A stretch of 54,270 nt of DNA from Virgibacillus sp. AGTR (GCF_016919725.2 NZ_JAJERH010000025.1:1-54270), one strand, 5' to 3'; counted from the stretch's first letter, positions 16,609 to 24,926 are shown. The notes: a model not told the origin generated them from the letters alone. Program-made: numbers and translations.

Positions 16609-17391
16609 TTAAAAAATGAACCCTTTTCTTTTTGGCTGCGTTGTTGCAGCTGGTGTGGGTTCATTTTGATTATTATTGTTTTCTTTTAATTCATTCAAAA
16701 TTTCTTTCTTAAACTCTGCAAACATATTCTTTACAGTTTCTTTATCCAGGGTTTGTTCAGGCTTACCTGTTACTTTGTTTAACTTCCCCTGTCTAATACC
16801 GTCAATGACTTCCTGAGGTATTAAATTCGAAACACCTGAGCTTGCTGTAAGTTTAATTTCATTTTCAAACATGATTTCATCAACTAAACCTTTTTCAAGA
16901 GCGGCCTGTGGAGTTAGCCATGTTTCTTCACCCATGAGGTCCAGTAATTCTTTATCATTCATTCCGGTCTTTAATCGATAAGCATTAGCAATAGTCTTAT
17001 CCGTGTTTTGTAGCATTTCAGATGCTTTACTCATGTCCCGGTGGTCTCCCGAATAACCCATTTTGGAATTGTGAATCATCATTTCTCCAGTGGGAGCTAT
17101 CAAAACTCTATCGCCAGCCATTGCGATTACGCTTGCTGCAGATGCAGCTAATCCTACAATTCGTGTTTCAACACTTCCAGCATAAGACTTTAACTCCGTG
17201 TATATTTCAGATGCGGCATATACCTCTCCGCCTCCACTATTGATAATGACTTCTAAACTATCACCATTGGCTTCTTCGATTTGCCTAGCAACCCCTTGTG
17301 GTGACGTATGTTCTATGTCAAACAAGTCATATATCCATGAAATATCGCTAGATACAATAGGACCTTTTACATTAATTCTCTTTGGCATCAA
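16609..17391 (-). CDS. Prohead maturation protease, ClpP-like (S14)
   Basis: 260 residues. The ClpP-type catalytic Ser is in GLAASAASVIAMAGD (about 82-96), the His in EMMIHNSKMGYSGDH (about 108-122) and a downstream Asp near 150-165. INSGGGEVYAASEIY is the oxyanion-side motif. The C-terminal ~80 residues (KLNKVTGKPEQTLDKETVK..., Asn/Gln-rich) are a scaffold-like extension. It cleaves the capsid delta domain during head maturation. Overlaps the portal stop. Confidence 0.9.
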   Translation of the reverse strand: MMPKRINVKGPIVSSDISWIYDLFDIEHTSPQGVARQIEEANGDSLEVIINSGGGEVYAASEIYTELKSYAGSVETRIVGLAASAASVIAMAGDRVLIAPTGEMMIHNSKMGYSGDHRDMSKASEMLQNTDKTIANAYRLKTGMNDKELLDLMGEETWLTPQAALEKGLVDEIMFENEIKLTASSGVSNLIPQEVIDGIRQGKLNKVTGKPEQTLDKETVKNMFAEFKKEILNELKENNNNQNEPTPAATTQPKRKGFIF

Positions 17392-18524
17392 TTATCACCT
17401 CCTTCAGATGAATTAGCTGATTGATAGTTTTTCGTAATAACAAACTTGTCTAACTCTGGATCGTCTGATCGTTCTTTACCAAACAACTCTCTCACCTCAT
17501 TTCTTGTAAAGGCACCAGATGCTACTAATTTATCAACCGACTCTGCATTCTCTACTAAATCCCTTTCCGTTAAACCAAAGACATCAATCCGATCACCTTT
17601 AAGATAATCCTCTTTCGTAAGTATTTTTGCATTCAATTCATTTTTTATCTTTCTTAGAATCGGACTGTTGCAGAATCTCACGTATGCCTTAATACTCGTT
17701 TCATAATCTGACAATTCACCATGAACTAGAGCAATAGGTATGCCAAGGATATTAGCTAGATCATCAACCAACGACCTTTTTAGTTTTGTAATCTCTTCAA
17801 TTGATTGCCCTTTGCCATCACCCTTGGCTACTTCGTCATATTCAAAACCTTTTAACTTTGGTACGAGAGCAACAGTGTTTTTTCTAAATGAGGTGAATAA
17901 TTTATCAATAAAGTTTTGTAATCTACCTTGATTTTCTGTGTCTAGCTTTTGGGTAGTGTCTACCCCTACTGTTCCACGGATTTGATGATTCCTCATACTA
18001 ATTTCGATCATTCGACTAAACAAGTCACCAAAGTCATCAAACATACCTTTCATAAACTTGGTAAGTTTTTCGTTGTTATACGTGAGATAAATCACCTCAT
18101 CCATTTGAAAAGTGCGTTGGAATGTATAATCTTTTACAGTTACATTGCGAAATATATCCGGGTAAACTGCGTATTCAACTCGATCAAAATCATCAGCAAT
18201 TAAGAGATCATTGTTATTAGTTAAAATTACTAAAACTTCATTCTCGTTAATAAGCCGATATACAAAAGACTGCCAAAAATCTGTAGCTGTTTGGTCCGTG
18301 TTTGGGCGAACGTTTAAAAGATAATGCCAATCGTCAATTTGGCGTTTACCATCTTTCATAACCCTAAAATCAGATTGGCTAATTGTTCTACCGATAAAAT
18401 TAATACAAGTTTCAAGAGCCATGTGTTTTAAATAAGCTCGGTGATTTGTCTCATCATATAAATCTAAATCAAATAATGATTCAAGCTCGCTATTCCTTCT
18501 CAACACTTTATCTAACCATCCCAC
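17388..18524 (-). CDS. Portal protein, HK97 family
   Basis: 378 residues. AYLKHMALETCINFIGRTISQSDF, WHYLLNVRPNTDQTATDFWQSFVYRLI, NILGIPIALVHGELSDYETSIKAYVRFC and GAFTRNEVRELFG are the standard blocks of HK97-type portals. It forms the dodecameric DNA entry ring at one capsid vertex and docks the terminase. It lies 18 bases downstream of terL. Confidence 0.92.
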   Translation of the reverse strand: MGWLDKVLRRNSELESLFDLDLYDETNHRAYLKHMALETCINFIGRTISQSDFRVMKDGKRQIDDWHYLLNVRPNTDQTATDFWQSFVYRLINENEVLVILTNNNDLLIADDFDRVEYAVYPDIFRNVTVKDYTFQRTFQMDEVIYLTYNNEKLTKFMKGMFDDFGDLFSRMIEISMRNHQIRGTVGVDTTQKLDTENQGRLQNFIDKLFTSFRKNTVALVPKLKGFEYDEVAKGDGKGQSIEEITKLKRSLVDDLANILGIPIALVHGELSDYETSIKAYVRFCNSPILRKIKNELNAKILTKEDYLKGDRIDVFGLTERDLVENAESVDKLVASGAFTRNEVRELFGKERSDDPELDKFVITKNYQSANSSEGGDN

Positions 18525-18542
18525 AATATCTACTCACCTCCT

Positions 18543-20165
18543 TTAGAAGTTAAGTGCTTCGAGAGCGTCTAATGAGCTATCTAGATCAACTTCCTCTTCC
18601 AAGTAATTATCTGCTTGCCACAATGCGTATATAAATGCAGTAAAACCATCTGTTTTTCTTCTAACCTCATCCTTTTTGAGGAAGTCTTTATTTCCATCTG
18701 GTTTCACTTTTACTGCAATGTTATTGGTATTCCATCTCATCAATGGATTGTCACCAAATATAACTTTATGCTGCGCAAAGAGCATCTCGATCCTCGGTGC
18801 AAGCTTTGCGTAAATGGCACGTGGATTACGTATATACAAAACGGTAAACCCTTCTGCTTCTAAAGCTGTCTTCACAATGTCTAATCGAAAAGTATCCCCT
18901 ACTATAATTTCTAACCCATACTTTTCTCGCATATCGCAAAAGTAATCCACCATATGCTGAATGTTTATAGCTGGCTCATCTAATAAAGTTAACAAGCCTT
19001 GTTCTTCCCATTCCTCAATTGGTGGCTTAAGGTTAGCTTCTTTTACAAAGTCACGCCTAGCATATTGGTGACTATCCCAAATGTAATTATCTCCGTCTTT
19101 AAACAAAACGCCGCAAGCGGTAAAGTCTTTTATAAAAGAATAGTCAATAGCACCTACGCATGTTTGGTGTTTTAACTTTTCATAAGGTATAGGTCTGCTG
19201 GTGGCCATAATGTCATCCCAAGAAGCAATCCTAATTGTGGTGTCCTCTTGAGGAAGATTCATTCTCTTGGCCATAAATTCAGAACGTCCAGAAGGATCAT
19301 CTTCCAGATCTAGATATTCATCCATAACTGTGTCAAACAATTCTTCTGCATACGGACTCAAGGGTTTGCTAAACATAGGATTTGCTTTTTCCCATAGATC
19401 AGGATTTTCCACTTCCTCCTTGTTATCCATCTTGCATATAAAGACAAATCGGTTTTGCCGCTTACTTCCGCCTTTCAATACTTCTAGGCATTGTTCGATA
19501 AATTTATCAAAAAAACCACCACGGACATGACCGTTGGTGGATATGAATATACGCCTTCTATGTTTTACTTTTCCTAATCCTGAACTGAGTGTATTAATCA
19601 GTTTCATTCCTTCGTAGATATGCCACTCATCAAAGATCAAACACCCAGGACGTCCACCGTCTTTGGTATCGGCGTTAGATGTTCGAAAACGAAACTCAGC
19701 TAAAGATTTCTTTCCAGTGATTTTGGTCTTAGTCCATGTGAAAAACTTTTTCATGAAATTCTTATGTTTTTCTTTCATGTTGTAAACTTCTTTTATGGAC
19801 GTTTCCGCTTGCTCTTCACTGTTGGCTACAACATCTACGTTATATCCGTCAATGCCATGAGCTGGGCTAATGAAATAATCACCCAGTCCGGAAATAAGAC
19901 CGTTCTTTCCATTACCACGCGGTATAACAATGACAATATCTTTGTAGAACAATTTATCGCGTTTCTTGTACTTAAGAAATATGAATGGAATTATAAACTT
20001 CTGGAATGGTTCCAACTTAAAGTACCATTTTTCAATATAACTTATACATTGCTCAATTTGTTCTTCGTCAAAATATATATCATCCCGAACAAGGACCTCT
20101 GTTTCAAGTTGCTTAACCAAATCTATTCTTTCTTGATTGAAGAGGATTTTTCCCGTTCGCCACAT
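18543..20165 (-). CDS. terL: Terminase large subunit (ATPase/nuclease)
   Basis: 540 residues. Walker A-like IVIPRGNGKNGLISGLG (about 79-95), Walker B CLIFDEWH (about 175-182) and a RNase H-like nuclease with Asp in VGAIDYSFIKDF (about 345) and ETFRLDI-type C-terminal sites. It packages DNA into proheads. The frame stays open upstream of the ATG at 20165 and encodes YVDDYIK, which fits the family's N-terminus, but no ATG/GTG/TTG occurs there. The true start may be a rare codon overlapping the terS stop, or this ATG. Partner: the P27-type small subunit just upstream. Confidence 0.92.
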   Translation of the reverse strand: MWRTGKILFNQERIDLVKQLETEVLVRDDIYFDEEQIEQCISYIEKWYFKLEPFQKFIIPFIFLKYKKRDKLFYKDIVIVIPRGNGKNGLISGLGDYFISPAHGIDGYNVDVVANSEEQAETSIKEVYNMKEKHKNFMKKFFTWTKTKITGKKSLAEFRFRTSNADTKDGGRPGCLIFDEWHIYEGMKLINTLSSGLGKVKHRRRIFISTNGHVRGGFFDKFIEQCLEVLKGGSKRQNRFVFICKMDNKEEVENPDLWEKANPMFSKPLSPYAEELFDTVMDEYLDLEDDPSGRSEFMAKRMNLPQEDTTIRIASWDDIMATSRPIPYEKLKHQTCVGAIDYSFIKDFTACGVLFKDGDNYIWDSHQYARRDFVKEANLKPPIEEWEEQGLLTLLDEPAINIQHMVDYFCDMREKYGLEIIVGDTFRLDIVKTALEAEGFTVLYIRNPRAIYAKLAPRIEMLFAQHKVIFGDNPLMRWNTNNIAVKVKPDGNKDFLKKDEVRRKTDGFTAFIYALWQADNYLEEEVDLDSSLDALEALNF

Positions 20166-20197
20166 TTTTATATAGTCATCTACATATTTTTGATGAA

Positions 20198-20536
20198 TCA
20201 GTATAAATCACTGACTTCAGGTTCGTCATTATCCTTCTTGTCCTCATTTAGATTAGGGGGATTGATCATTTCGAATTTGATAGATTTTTCAAGAGAAATT
20301 AATGTTTTTGTGAGCTTATTTAATTCATTAATTGCTGGATTTGATTTAGTAAATTCTTGATTTGCATTTACAGTTGTCACCATTACTCCTTCTTTGTTGA
20401 TTGCAGTTTGAAGCCTTCTAATTTGCTTAACAATTGCGATATAACGCTTTACTTTATCAACTTCAATTAGATCGTCTTGGTCAATTCGCATCATCAATTG
20501 TATTTCCAAATCAGTTATTTTTACTACTCCACTCAC
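20198..20536 (-). CDS. terS: Terminase small subunit, P27 family
   Basis: 112 residues from a GTG with GAGGGGGG upstream. An all-helical protein with VDKVKRYIAIVKQIRRLQTAINKEG and NPAINELNKLTKTLISLEK, the P27-type pattern, and an acidic C-terminus. It recognises the packaging site. The 132-base noncoding stretch just upstream carries a GC-rich candidate cos. Confidence 0.85.
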   Translation of the reverse strand: MSGVVKITDLEIQLMMRIDQDDLIEVDKVKRYIAIVKQIRRLQTAINKEGVMVTTVNANQEFTKSNPAINELNKLTKTLISLEKSIKFEMINPPNLNEDKKDNDEPEVSDLY

Positions 20537-20668
20537 AAAAACACCCCCCTCTATTTTTTAACCCCCTAATATAGCAGCTGATTTTTCATTTTTTTGGACA
20601 GTAGACTCCCCCCTCACCGGTGCCCCTGGCGATAAAAATTGCGAAAATATTTAGGTGGGGGGTACCAT
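20537..20668. other. Candidate cos region between HNH cluster and terS
   Basis: 132 noncoding bases in an otherwise tightly packed operon. The centre (about 20605-20632) is strikingly GC-rich in AT-rich surroundings and holds the perfect palindrome CACCGGTG (20615-20622) in a C-rich strand, with GGTGGGG at 20653-20659 nearby. In HK97-type and other cos phages the cut site sits beside terS and an HNH nuclease gene, exactly as here. The cut position cannot be read from the sequence. Confidence 0.5.
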
Positions 20669-20866
20669 TTATTTAGGTTTCAAAGGATCAATTTCATGAG
20701 TTTCTTTTACGCCTGTTAAGACAACTTCTTGAAACTGGCAATTCCCGCAAATATATTTATCTTTCACTTGATGTTCCCATAGCCAAAATTCATCTGTTTT
20801 AACTCCACAATGTTTGCATTCCGTAGAGAATCTAATTCGTTGTTGAAGCAAGTTAATCACCACCAT
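20669..20866 (-). CDS. Small zinc-ribbon protein
   Basis: 65 residues with CKHC (17-20) and CGNC (40-43), a four-Cys zinc-ribbon spacing, and a charged tail. The start overlaps the end of the HNH gene by ten bases. Function unknown; such ribbons next to HNH nucleases in late operons may assist packaging or DNA binding. Confidence 0.7.
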   Translation of the reverse strand: MVVINLLQQRIRFSTECKHCGVKTDEFWLWEHQVKDKYICGNCQFQEVVLTGVKETHEIDPLKPK

Positions 20867-21207
20867 TCATCATCCCACTTAGGTTTCTTTCTCCACTTCG
20901 AGTAATCCACATACCTACCATGCTTTTTGTTATGACAGTTAACACATAACGTTTGTAAGTTATCCTCATCCAATGCAAGCTCAGGATATTCCTCGATCTC
21001 TTTGATGTGGTCAACTACCAACATGATCTTCTTACGCTTGGCTGACTCACTATATTCATTGGTATCAATGGTTACTCTACCCTGACGCTTGCATTCCTGG
21101 CATTCATAGTTATCACGCTTCTTTACTTTCTCACGTAATATCTTCCAAGGTTTACTGTCATAAAACTTACGCTTTTGTTGTTTGGTTTTGTACTCAATCG
21201 AAGGCAT
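20857..21207 (-). CDS. HNH endonuclease
   Basis: 116 residues. CQECKRQG (35-42) and CVNCHNKKH (about 88-96) supply the structural zinc site and the catalytic box, with the central VVDHIKEI (about 64-71) giving the His-His metal motif: a complete HNH fold. In cos-type phages the HNH protein next to terminase is needed for specific cos cleavage. Basic N-terminus (KTKQQKRKF). Overlaps both neighbours. Confidence 0.9.
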   Translation of the reverse strand: MPSIEYKTKQQKRKFYDSKPWKILREKVKKRDNYECQECKRQGRVTIDTNEYSESAKRKKIMLVVDHIKEIEEYPELALDEDNLQTLCVNCHNKKHGRYVDYSKWRKKPKWDDEWW

Positions 21208-21574
21208 GACCTTTCACCTTGCGTTCAATCCGATTGATTGCTGGATATCCTTTACCTGTATCAATGTGCTCAATGGAATAAGTTAAGCCACCAAAAGTAT
21301 CTGTGTCAGTATCCCAATCTAAGAACACATTACATTTATGCTTAATCTCTTCACCTTTATAAAAGACTTTAGGCACAGACGTTTCATCTTCTAATTCGAT
21401 AGTTAATAACGAATTGGGCTTATCTTTTTTTGCATATAGTTCATAACGATAGCGATCTACAAAAGCTCCATTGCATTTCGGGCAAACTGTTACCTTTTGG
21501 TATTCTTCATTCTTATCATTAAATGTTTTTTGAACATGCTCGCAAGCTAAACACTTTCTACTAACCCATGACAT
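21194..21574 (-). CDS. Late-operon protein with N-terminal zinc ribbon
   Basis: 126 residues from the ATG at 21574; AAAGGAG lies at the right distance for this codon and too close for the ATG three codons earlier. CLAC (about 8-11) and CPKC (about 31-34) form a zinc ribbon, followed by an acidic beta-rich domain (LLTIELEDETSVPKVFYKGEEI). No family recognised. Overlaps the HNH gene by 14 bases. Confidence 0.7.
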   Translation of the reverse strand: MSWVSRKCLACEHVQKTFNDKNEEYQKVTVCPKCNGAFVDRYRYELYAKKDKPNSLLTIELEDETSVPKVFYKGEEIKHKCNVFLDWDTDTDTFGGLTYSIEHIDTGKGYPAINRIERKVKGHAFD

Positions 21575-21596
21575 TTCATCCATCTCCTTTTACGCA

Positions 21597-21625
21597 TAAT
21601 AAAAAGACACCTCATACATGAGATG
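21597..21625 (-). terminator. Terminator-like hairpin in early part of late operon
   Basis: Leftward RNA: GGCATCTCA-TGTA-TGAGGTGTC followed by TTTTTATTA, with G-U pairs that are valid only in this direction. Confidence 0.5.
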
Positions 21626-21998
21626 CCTCATAATCTTTTATTAACTTTTTAGATCTTACATCTAATTGATCAGTTCTCTTTTTAATACGTGTTTCAATCT
21701 TTTCAACTTGTTCAACAAATAACTTTGCTTGGCCATCACTAAGTTGATTTCTCATCCTAAGCGCCTGTGCTCTTTTATTAATACTAGCCATACGCTCTCT
21801 ATCTTTTTTATTATCCTTCATTAACCGTTTTGATGTTTTGTCCATAACTAGAATCAAATGCTTATGATTACAATGAGGACAATCCCAATATCTAGCTTGT
21901 ATACCTGATTTAATTGTATTGTCATGGATGTTTATTTGCTTAGAATGTATTAAGCTATTGCATGATTCACATTTAGTTAGATTGATCACCAGCAACAC
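21612..21998 (-). CDS. Zinc-ribbon plus coiled-coil phage protein
   Basis: 128 residues. CESC (10-13) and CPHC (40-43) make a zinc ribbon, and about 55-125 is a basic coiled coil (KRLMKDNKKDRERMASINKRAQ). A nucleic-acid binding role is possible; unrecognised otherwise. It overlaps the membrane protein gene by 26 bases, implying coupled translation; the GTG at 21998 has no strong site of its own, and a GTG at 21989 is an alternative. Confidence 0.6.
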   Translation of the reverse strand: MLLVINLTKCESCNSLIHSKQINIHDNTIKSGIQARYWDCPHCNHKHLILVMDKTSKRLMKDNKKDRERMASINKRAQALRMRNQLSDGQAKLFVEQVEKIETRIKKRTDQLDVRSKKLIKDYEASHV

Positions 21999-22305
21999 TC
22001 TCGCTTTGTTTAATTTTCTTTATATCTTCTAATAAACTAACAATTTTACCTAATGTTATAAGCACTGTTCCGATTGCAACATTTATTATTAAAGTTGCGA
22101 TTCCAGCGACCCATGTAGATGTTAAATCATCTTTCATCACCTGCAACCTTATCTCGTCATCCTCGAGTAAATATGAATCATTTTTTAATTCCCCATATTC
22201 AGCATAATCAAAAGATGCCATAATTATTATAAATCCAATTACACCAATGATTATAAATAGAATGCCCATAAACTGTGCTAACTTTAAATCTTTTTGTTTT
22301 TCCAC
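21973..22305 (-). CDS. Small membrane protein, two helices
   Basis: 110 residues from the GTG at 22305, preceded by GGAGGGG at seven bases; the longer frame to 22338 lacks a site. Membrane segments near 12-32 (FMGILFIIIGVIGFIIIMA) and 68-90 (VAGIATLIINVAIGTVLITLG) flank an acidic loop. It is the second gene of the late transcript. Function unknown. Confidence 0.65.
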   Translation of the reverse strand: MEKQKDLKLAQFMGILFIIIGVIGFIIIMASFDYAEYGELKNDSYLLEDDEIRLQVMKDDLTSTWVAGIATLIINVAIGTVLITLGKIVSLLEDIKKIKQSESVAGDQSN

Positions 22306-22389
22306 TTTATTCCCCTCCACATAGTTCTTATGACTCAATTATGATGGAATTGGAAATTATATGCAATATTCATTTATATGAATCTACTT

Positions 22390-22605
22390 CTAATTACCTT
22401 CAATGATTAATTCTATCAAGCTTTTAACATCATCACTTAAATAATATTTGTGAATAAATCCTTCACTATCAGTAACTGGATTATTTACTTCCTCATAAAT
22501 TTCAACTGGAATATTATGAAAAGCAGCTTTGGGATCATTCAATCTTCTTTTTAGCATCTTCATTCGTTCCGTTACTTGGTATTTATCCATATCATTTACT
22601 TTCAA
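22390..22605 (-). CDS. Small hypothetical protein, first gene after the late promoter
   Basis: 71 residues from the TTG at 22605 (AAAGGGG eight bases upstream); an open frame continues to 22689 without a ribosome binding site. KYQVTERMKMLKRRLNDPKAAF suggests a helix-turn-helix-sized helical core and an acidic C-terminus. Not recognised. It is the first gene downstream of the proposed late promoter, so it should be made with the structural genes. Confidence 0.5.
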   Translation of the reverse strand: MKVNDMDKYQVTERMKMLKRRLNDPKAAFHNIPVEIYEEVNNPVTDSEGFIHKYYLSDDVKSLIELIIEGN

Positions 22606-22744
22606 ATCTATCATCCCCTTTGCAACTATAATAACTTTCTCAAAATAATAATCATAGTTTTTTATGAGCGGATTTTTTAAATAAAACAATTTGCAAGTAT
22701 ATTTCTTTATATTTTTCTTTAAATACTTTCTTTAGCATTTTGAC

Positions 22745-22773
22745 ATTATATGAAGGAAAAATTTTTACTGTAC
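22745..22773 (-). promoter_or_regulatory. Probable late promoter (activator-dependent)
   Basis: Leftward TATAAT lies at 22750-22745. At the 17-base spacing the -35 hexamer is GTACAG (22773-22768), far from TTGACA and overlapping the first palindromic repeat. A perfect -10 with a -35 region replaced by a protein-binding repeat is the signature of a class-II activated promoter. Candidate activator: the ArpU-like protein encoded just upstream. Confidence 0.6.
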
Positions 22774-22864
22774 TCTATTTAGCGTACAGTAGTGTACTCT
22801 AATTAGCGTACAGTGCTGTACTCTGTTTAGCGTACAGTAAAAGGTGTACTCTAATTAGCGTACA
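22770..22864. repeat. Four palindromic direct repeats, probable late-regulator binding array
   Basis: Four 19-base copies of GTACTCTAATTAGCGTACA (with small changes) at 22770, 22794, 22818 and 22846, i.e. spaced 24, 24 and 28 bases. Each is an imperfect palindrome: GTACT-CTAATTAG-CGTAC. The copies are too close together for CRISPR. The array lies immediately upstream of a TATAAT and downstream of the arpU-like gene. Confidence 0.8.
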
Positions 22865-22989
22865 CCCGTTTTTGTTATACATTATTGAATTTCCGATAAT
22901 ATAAATTTATCACCTTTTAAGCCTAATGATTTAAACCTTTTTTATAATTTTTTTATAATATTTTTCTAGAATTTTTAAACCTGGTTGTA

Positions 22990-23027
22990 TAAAAAAAGAC
23001 ACCGAACAGAATAAATCCGTCCGATGT
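22990..23027 (-). terminator. Terminator after the arpU-like gene (end of early transcript)
   Basis: Leftward RNA: ACATCGGAC-loop-GTTCGGTGT followed by CTTTTTTTATA. Nine pairs including two G-U. It separates the early operon from the late promoter. Confidence 0.75.
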
Positions 23028-23035
23028 GCTTCCTG

Positions 23036-23488
23036 TTAATCCGTATCAATAGCCCGTGTAACAGCTATATTAAGGTTTAGAGCCAATTTATAAAATGCTT
23101 TCCACCTGAGCTTTGAGTATGTCATCGCACTTATAGGAGGTTGAAATTTAAAACAATAGACATTGATGTCCGTTATATACTCAGCATCTTCTTTAAGGTA
23201 CCGTTCTTCAATCAGAAATCTCTCCATTTTAGGCAATCGTCTCACAGATCGCTCAATTCGATCACAATATTTCCTAATCCGCTCCTGTTCAGATACATTG
23301 TGTACCGCTATGGATCCAGTTTGGTCACCAGGTATATTGCTTCTTCCTCCACCTACATCATCAATATGTGACGTAGTAGACGATTCGCGTTCAAATGTTA
23401 AGTATTTATAAATACGATATTTTTCCAATGCAGCTTCCACTGCCTTTTGTGTCTGTTTTCTGTCCAATTCTGGCAGTTCAAATCCCAT
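23036..23488 (-). CDS. ArpU-family late transcription regulator
   Basis: 150 residues matching the ArpU/RinA-like phage packaging-and-lysis regulators: ELPELDRKQTQKAVEAALEKYRIYKYLTFE start, then SEQERIRKYCDRIERSVRRLPKMERFLIEERYL and YTDI/YSKLRWKAFYKLALNL, a sigma-4-like helix-turn-helix layout. These activate transcription of the packaging and structural genes. It is the last gene of the early operon, followed by a terminator and then by the repeat-bearing late promoter, so autogenous arrangement and target are both suggested by position. GGGGG lies seven bases before the ATG. Confidence 0.88.
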   Translation of the reverse strand: MGFELPELDRKQTQKAVEAALEKYRIYKYLTFERESSTTSHIDDVGGGRSNIPGDQTGSIAVHNVSEQERIRKYCDRIERSVRRLPKMERFLIEERYLKEDAEYITDINVYCFKFQPPISAMTYSKLRWKAFYKLALNLNIAVTRAIDTD

Positions 23489-23541
23489 GTTACGCCCCCT
23501 TTTTAGGGATACGCCCCGGTCAAATAAACAAGGGCAATATA

Positions 23542-24021
23542 TTAATTTAATAGATCATCATCATCAAAATTAACATCATCCGGTTCTCCTGAAGGAATGT
23601 CATCAAGACTAAGCTGTCCATCAACTACTTCCACAGTACCATCTTTATCAACACTATAGTCAATTCCTTCATGTGCTTCTGCAGCATCCTGAAATTCTTC
23701 TATAGACATTTGAGAAGGTTCCAAGAATAAAGTGACATTACTTCCAGCTAATGAATAAAGTTTAATCACTCTATCTTCACTATCACCTCTAACATTAAAT
23801 TTAAGAGCTGTCTTTTTACTATCGCGTTGAATCGACTTAAATTCTGCAGTTAATGGATCTGTTTCGCTGTTCTTAACCTCCAACACTGCAATATTGCCAG
23901 CTAATTGAACCAGTTCATCCGAATGCTCTAATTCATCACCTTGTACATGAAATTCTAAAACTTCTTTTTTGTCATCCTTCTGGATCTTTTTAAACAATAC
24001 ACTTAATTCTATTTTTGACAT
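23542..24021 (-). CDS. Duplicated-domain phage protein with acidic tail
   Basis: 159 residues. Two related blocks, FKKIQKDDKKEVLEFHVQGD (about 10-29) and FKSIQRDSKKTALKFNVRGD (about 61-80), show an internal duplication of a ~50-residue beta-type domain. The C-terminus is very acidic (NFDDDDLLN), like the partner-docking tails of single-stranded DNA-binding proteins. No SSB gene was found elsewhere in the prophage, so a DNA-replication accessory role is possible, but the folds have not been matched. Confidence 0.7.
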   Translation of the reverse strand: MSKIELSVLFKKIQKDDKKEVLEFHVQGDELEHSDELVQLAGNIAVLEVKNSETDPLTAEFKSIQRDSKKTALKFNVRGDSEDRVIKLYSLAGSNVTLFLEPSQMSIEEFQDAAEAHEGIDYSVDKDGTVEVVDGQLSLDDIPSGEPDDVNFDDDDLLN

Positions 24022-24149
24022 ATTAGTTTCCTCTTTTCTTATTAAATTTGGTCGATTTCCGTCGAATCTATCAATCTTTCATATGAATGAGTATTATTGT
24101 TCGTTTTATATTTAAAACCTCACAGAACGGCTTAAAATCACTCACAGGA

Positions 24150-24680
24150 CTATCCGGCTTTCACGTTATATAAAACCTCAGCTTGATAAGAATGTGATAC
24201 CCTGCGTTCGACCAACGCCTTAGCTATCTGTGCTAATATATAAGCATCAACTACATTGTCGCTAGTATGGACAAATCCAAAGTGTTTTTTTACTGCATCC
24301 ATAACAGCTAATTTCTTCTCTTTACCTTTCAAACGCTTTTTATTACCTGGTTCGCCTTTCCATCCAGTTACGTGCACAAACTTTTTAACCGCATTTGGCG
24401 CAACTTCATAGTAACGGATGCCTTGCTTATATAACTCATTGCGTATGCCGTGATGTAAGCCACCTGCAAACATGGCTCTTTGCGTGTTAAACGGCATACC
24501 CTCGATACAGATAATGTCTGTTTTTTGTACATGAGTAACTATGTCGTTTATTAAAGTCGTCATTCTCTTAGGATCCTTATCCCCAATACCAGTAAGCTCT
24601 TTTGCTTTTAAAACTTGGCCATCTTTTGCTAAAGCAACAAACCCTGTTTTAGATGCTGGATCTATTCCTACATATCTCAT
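24150..24680 (-). CDS. RuvC-like Holliday junction resolvase
   Basis: 176 residues with an RNase H fold: GIDPASKTGFVAL (first Asp, D7), DIICIEGMPF (Glu about 60) and the final SDNVVDAYILAQIA (Asp pair near 140-145). The basic stretch KGEPGNKKRLKGKEKK probably contacts DNA. It resolves branched DNA before packaging. It overlaps the next gene by four bases. Confidence 0.85.
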   Translation of the reverse strand: MRYVGIDPASKTGFVALAKDGQVLKAKELTGIGDKDPKRMTTLINDIVTHVQKTDIICIEGMPFNTQRAMFAGGLHHGIRNELYKQGIRYYEVAPNAVKKFVHVTGWKGEPGNKKRLKGKEKKLAVMDAVKKHFGFVHTSDNVVDAYILAQIAKALVERRVSHSYQAEVLYNVKAG

Positions 24681-24904
24681 TTTCTACCAGCTTCCTTGTT
24701 AAGCAGTGGCGTAAGATGAGAAATCTTGTGGTAATGCTCTCTTTCAATGTGCTTCATATGATTGCCAACTTTACTGTTAGATTGATAGTATTTATTTGTT
24801 TCATCCCTTATCAAAACAAAATGATCAACACATAAGGGAACTAAAGCAAATGAAGTAGCAGCACTCTTATTACATTCAGGATAATTACATTTATCGTGCT
24901 TCAT
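24677..24904 (-). CDS. Small Cys/His protein (possible zinc finger)
   Basis: 75 residues from the ATG at 24904, chosen because GAGGGGGG lies eight bases upstream; an open frame extends to 24994 without one. CNYPEC...C..H (CNYPECNKSAATSFALVPLCVDH) gives a likely zinc site. It overlaps the resolvase start by four bases. Function unknown. Confidence 0.65.
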   Translation of the reverse strand: MKHDKCNYPECNKSAATSFALVPLCVDHFVLIRDETNKYYQSNSKVGNHMKHIEREHYHKISHLTPLLNKEAGRK

Positions 24905-24926
24905 TACGTTTCCCCCCCTCTTTCCC

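Noticed and set aside
22770-22864. Four regularly spaced repeats as a CRISPR array
   Set aside because: The units are 19 bases with only 5-9 bases between them, are palindromic and sit on a promoter; no cas genes are present.
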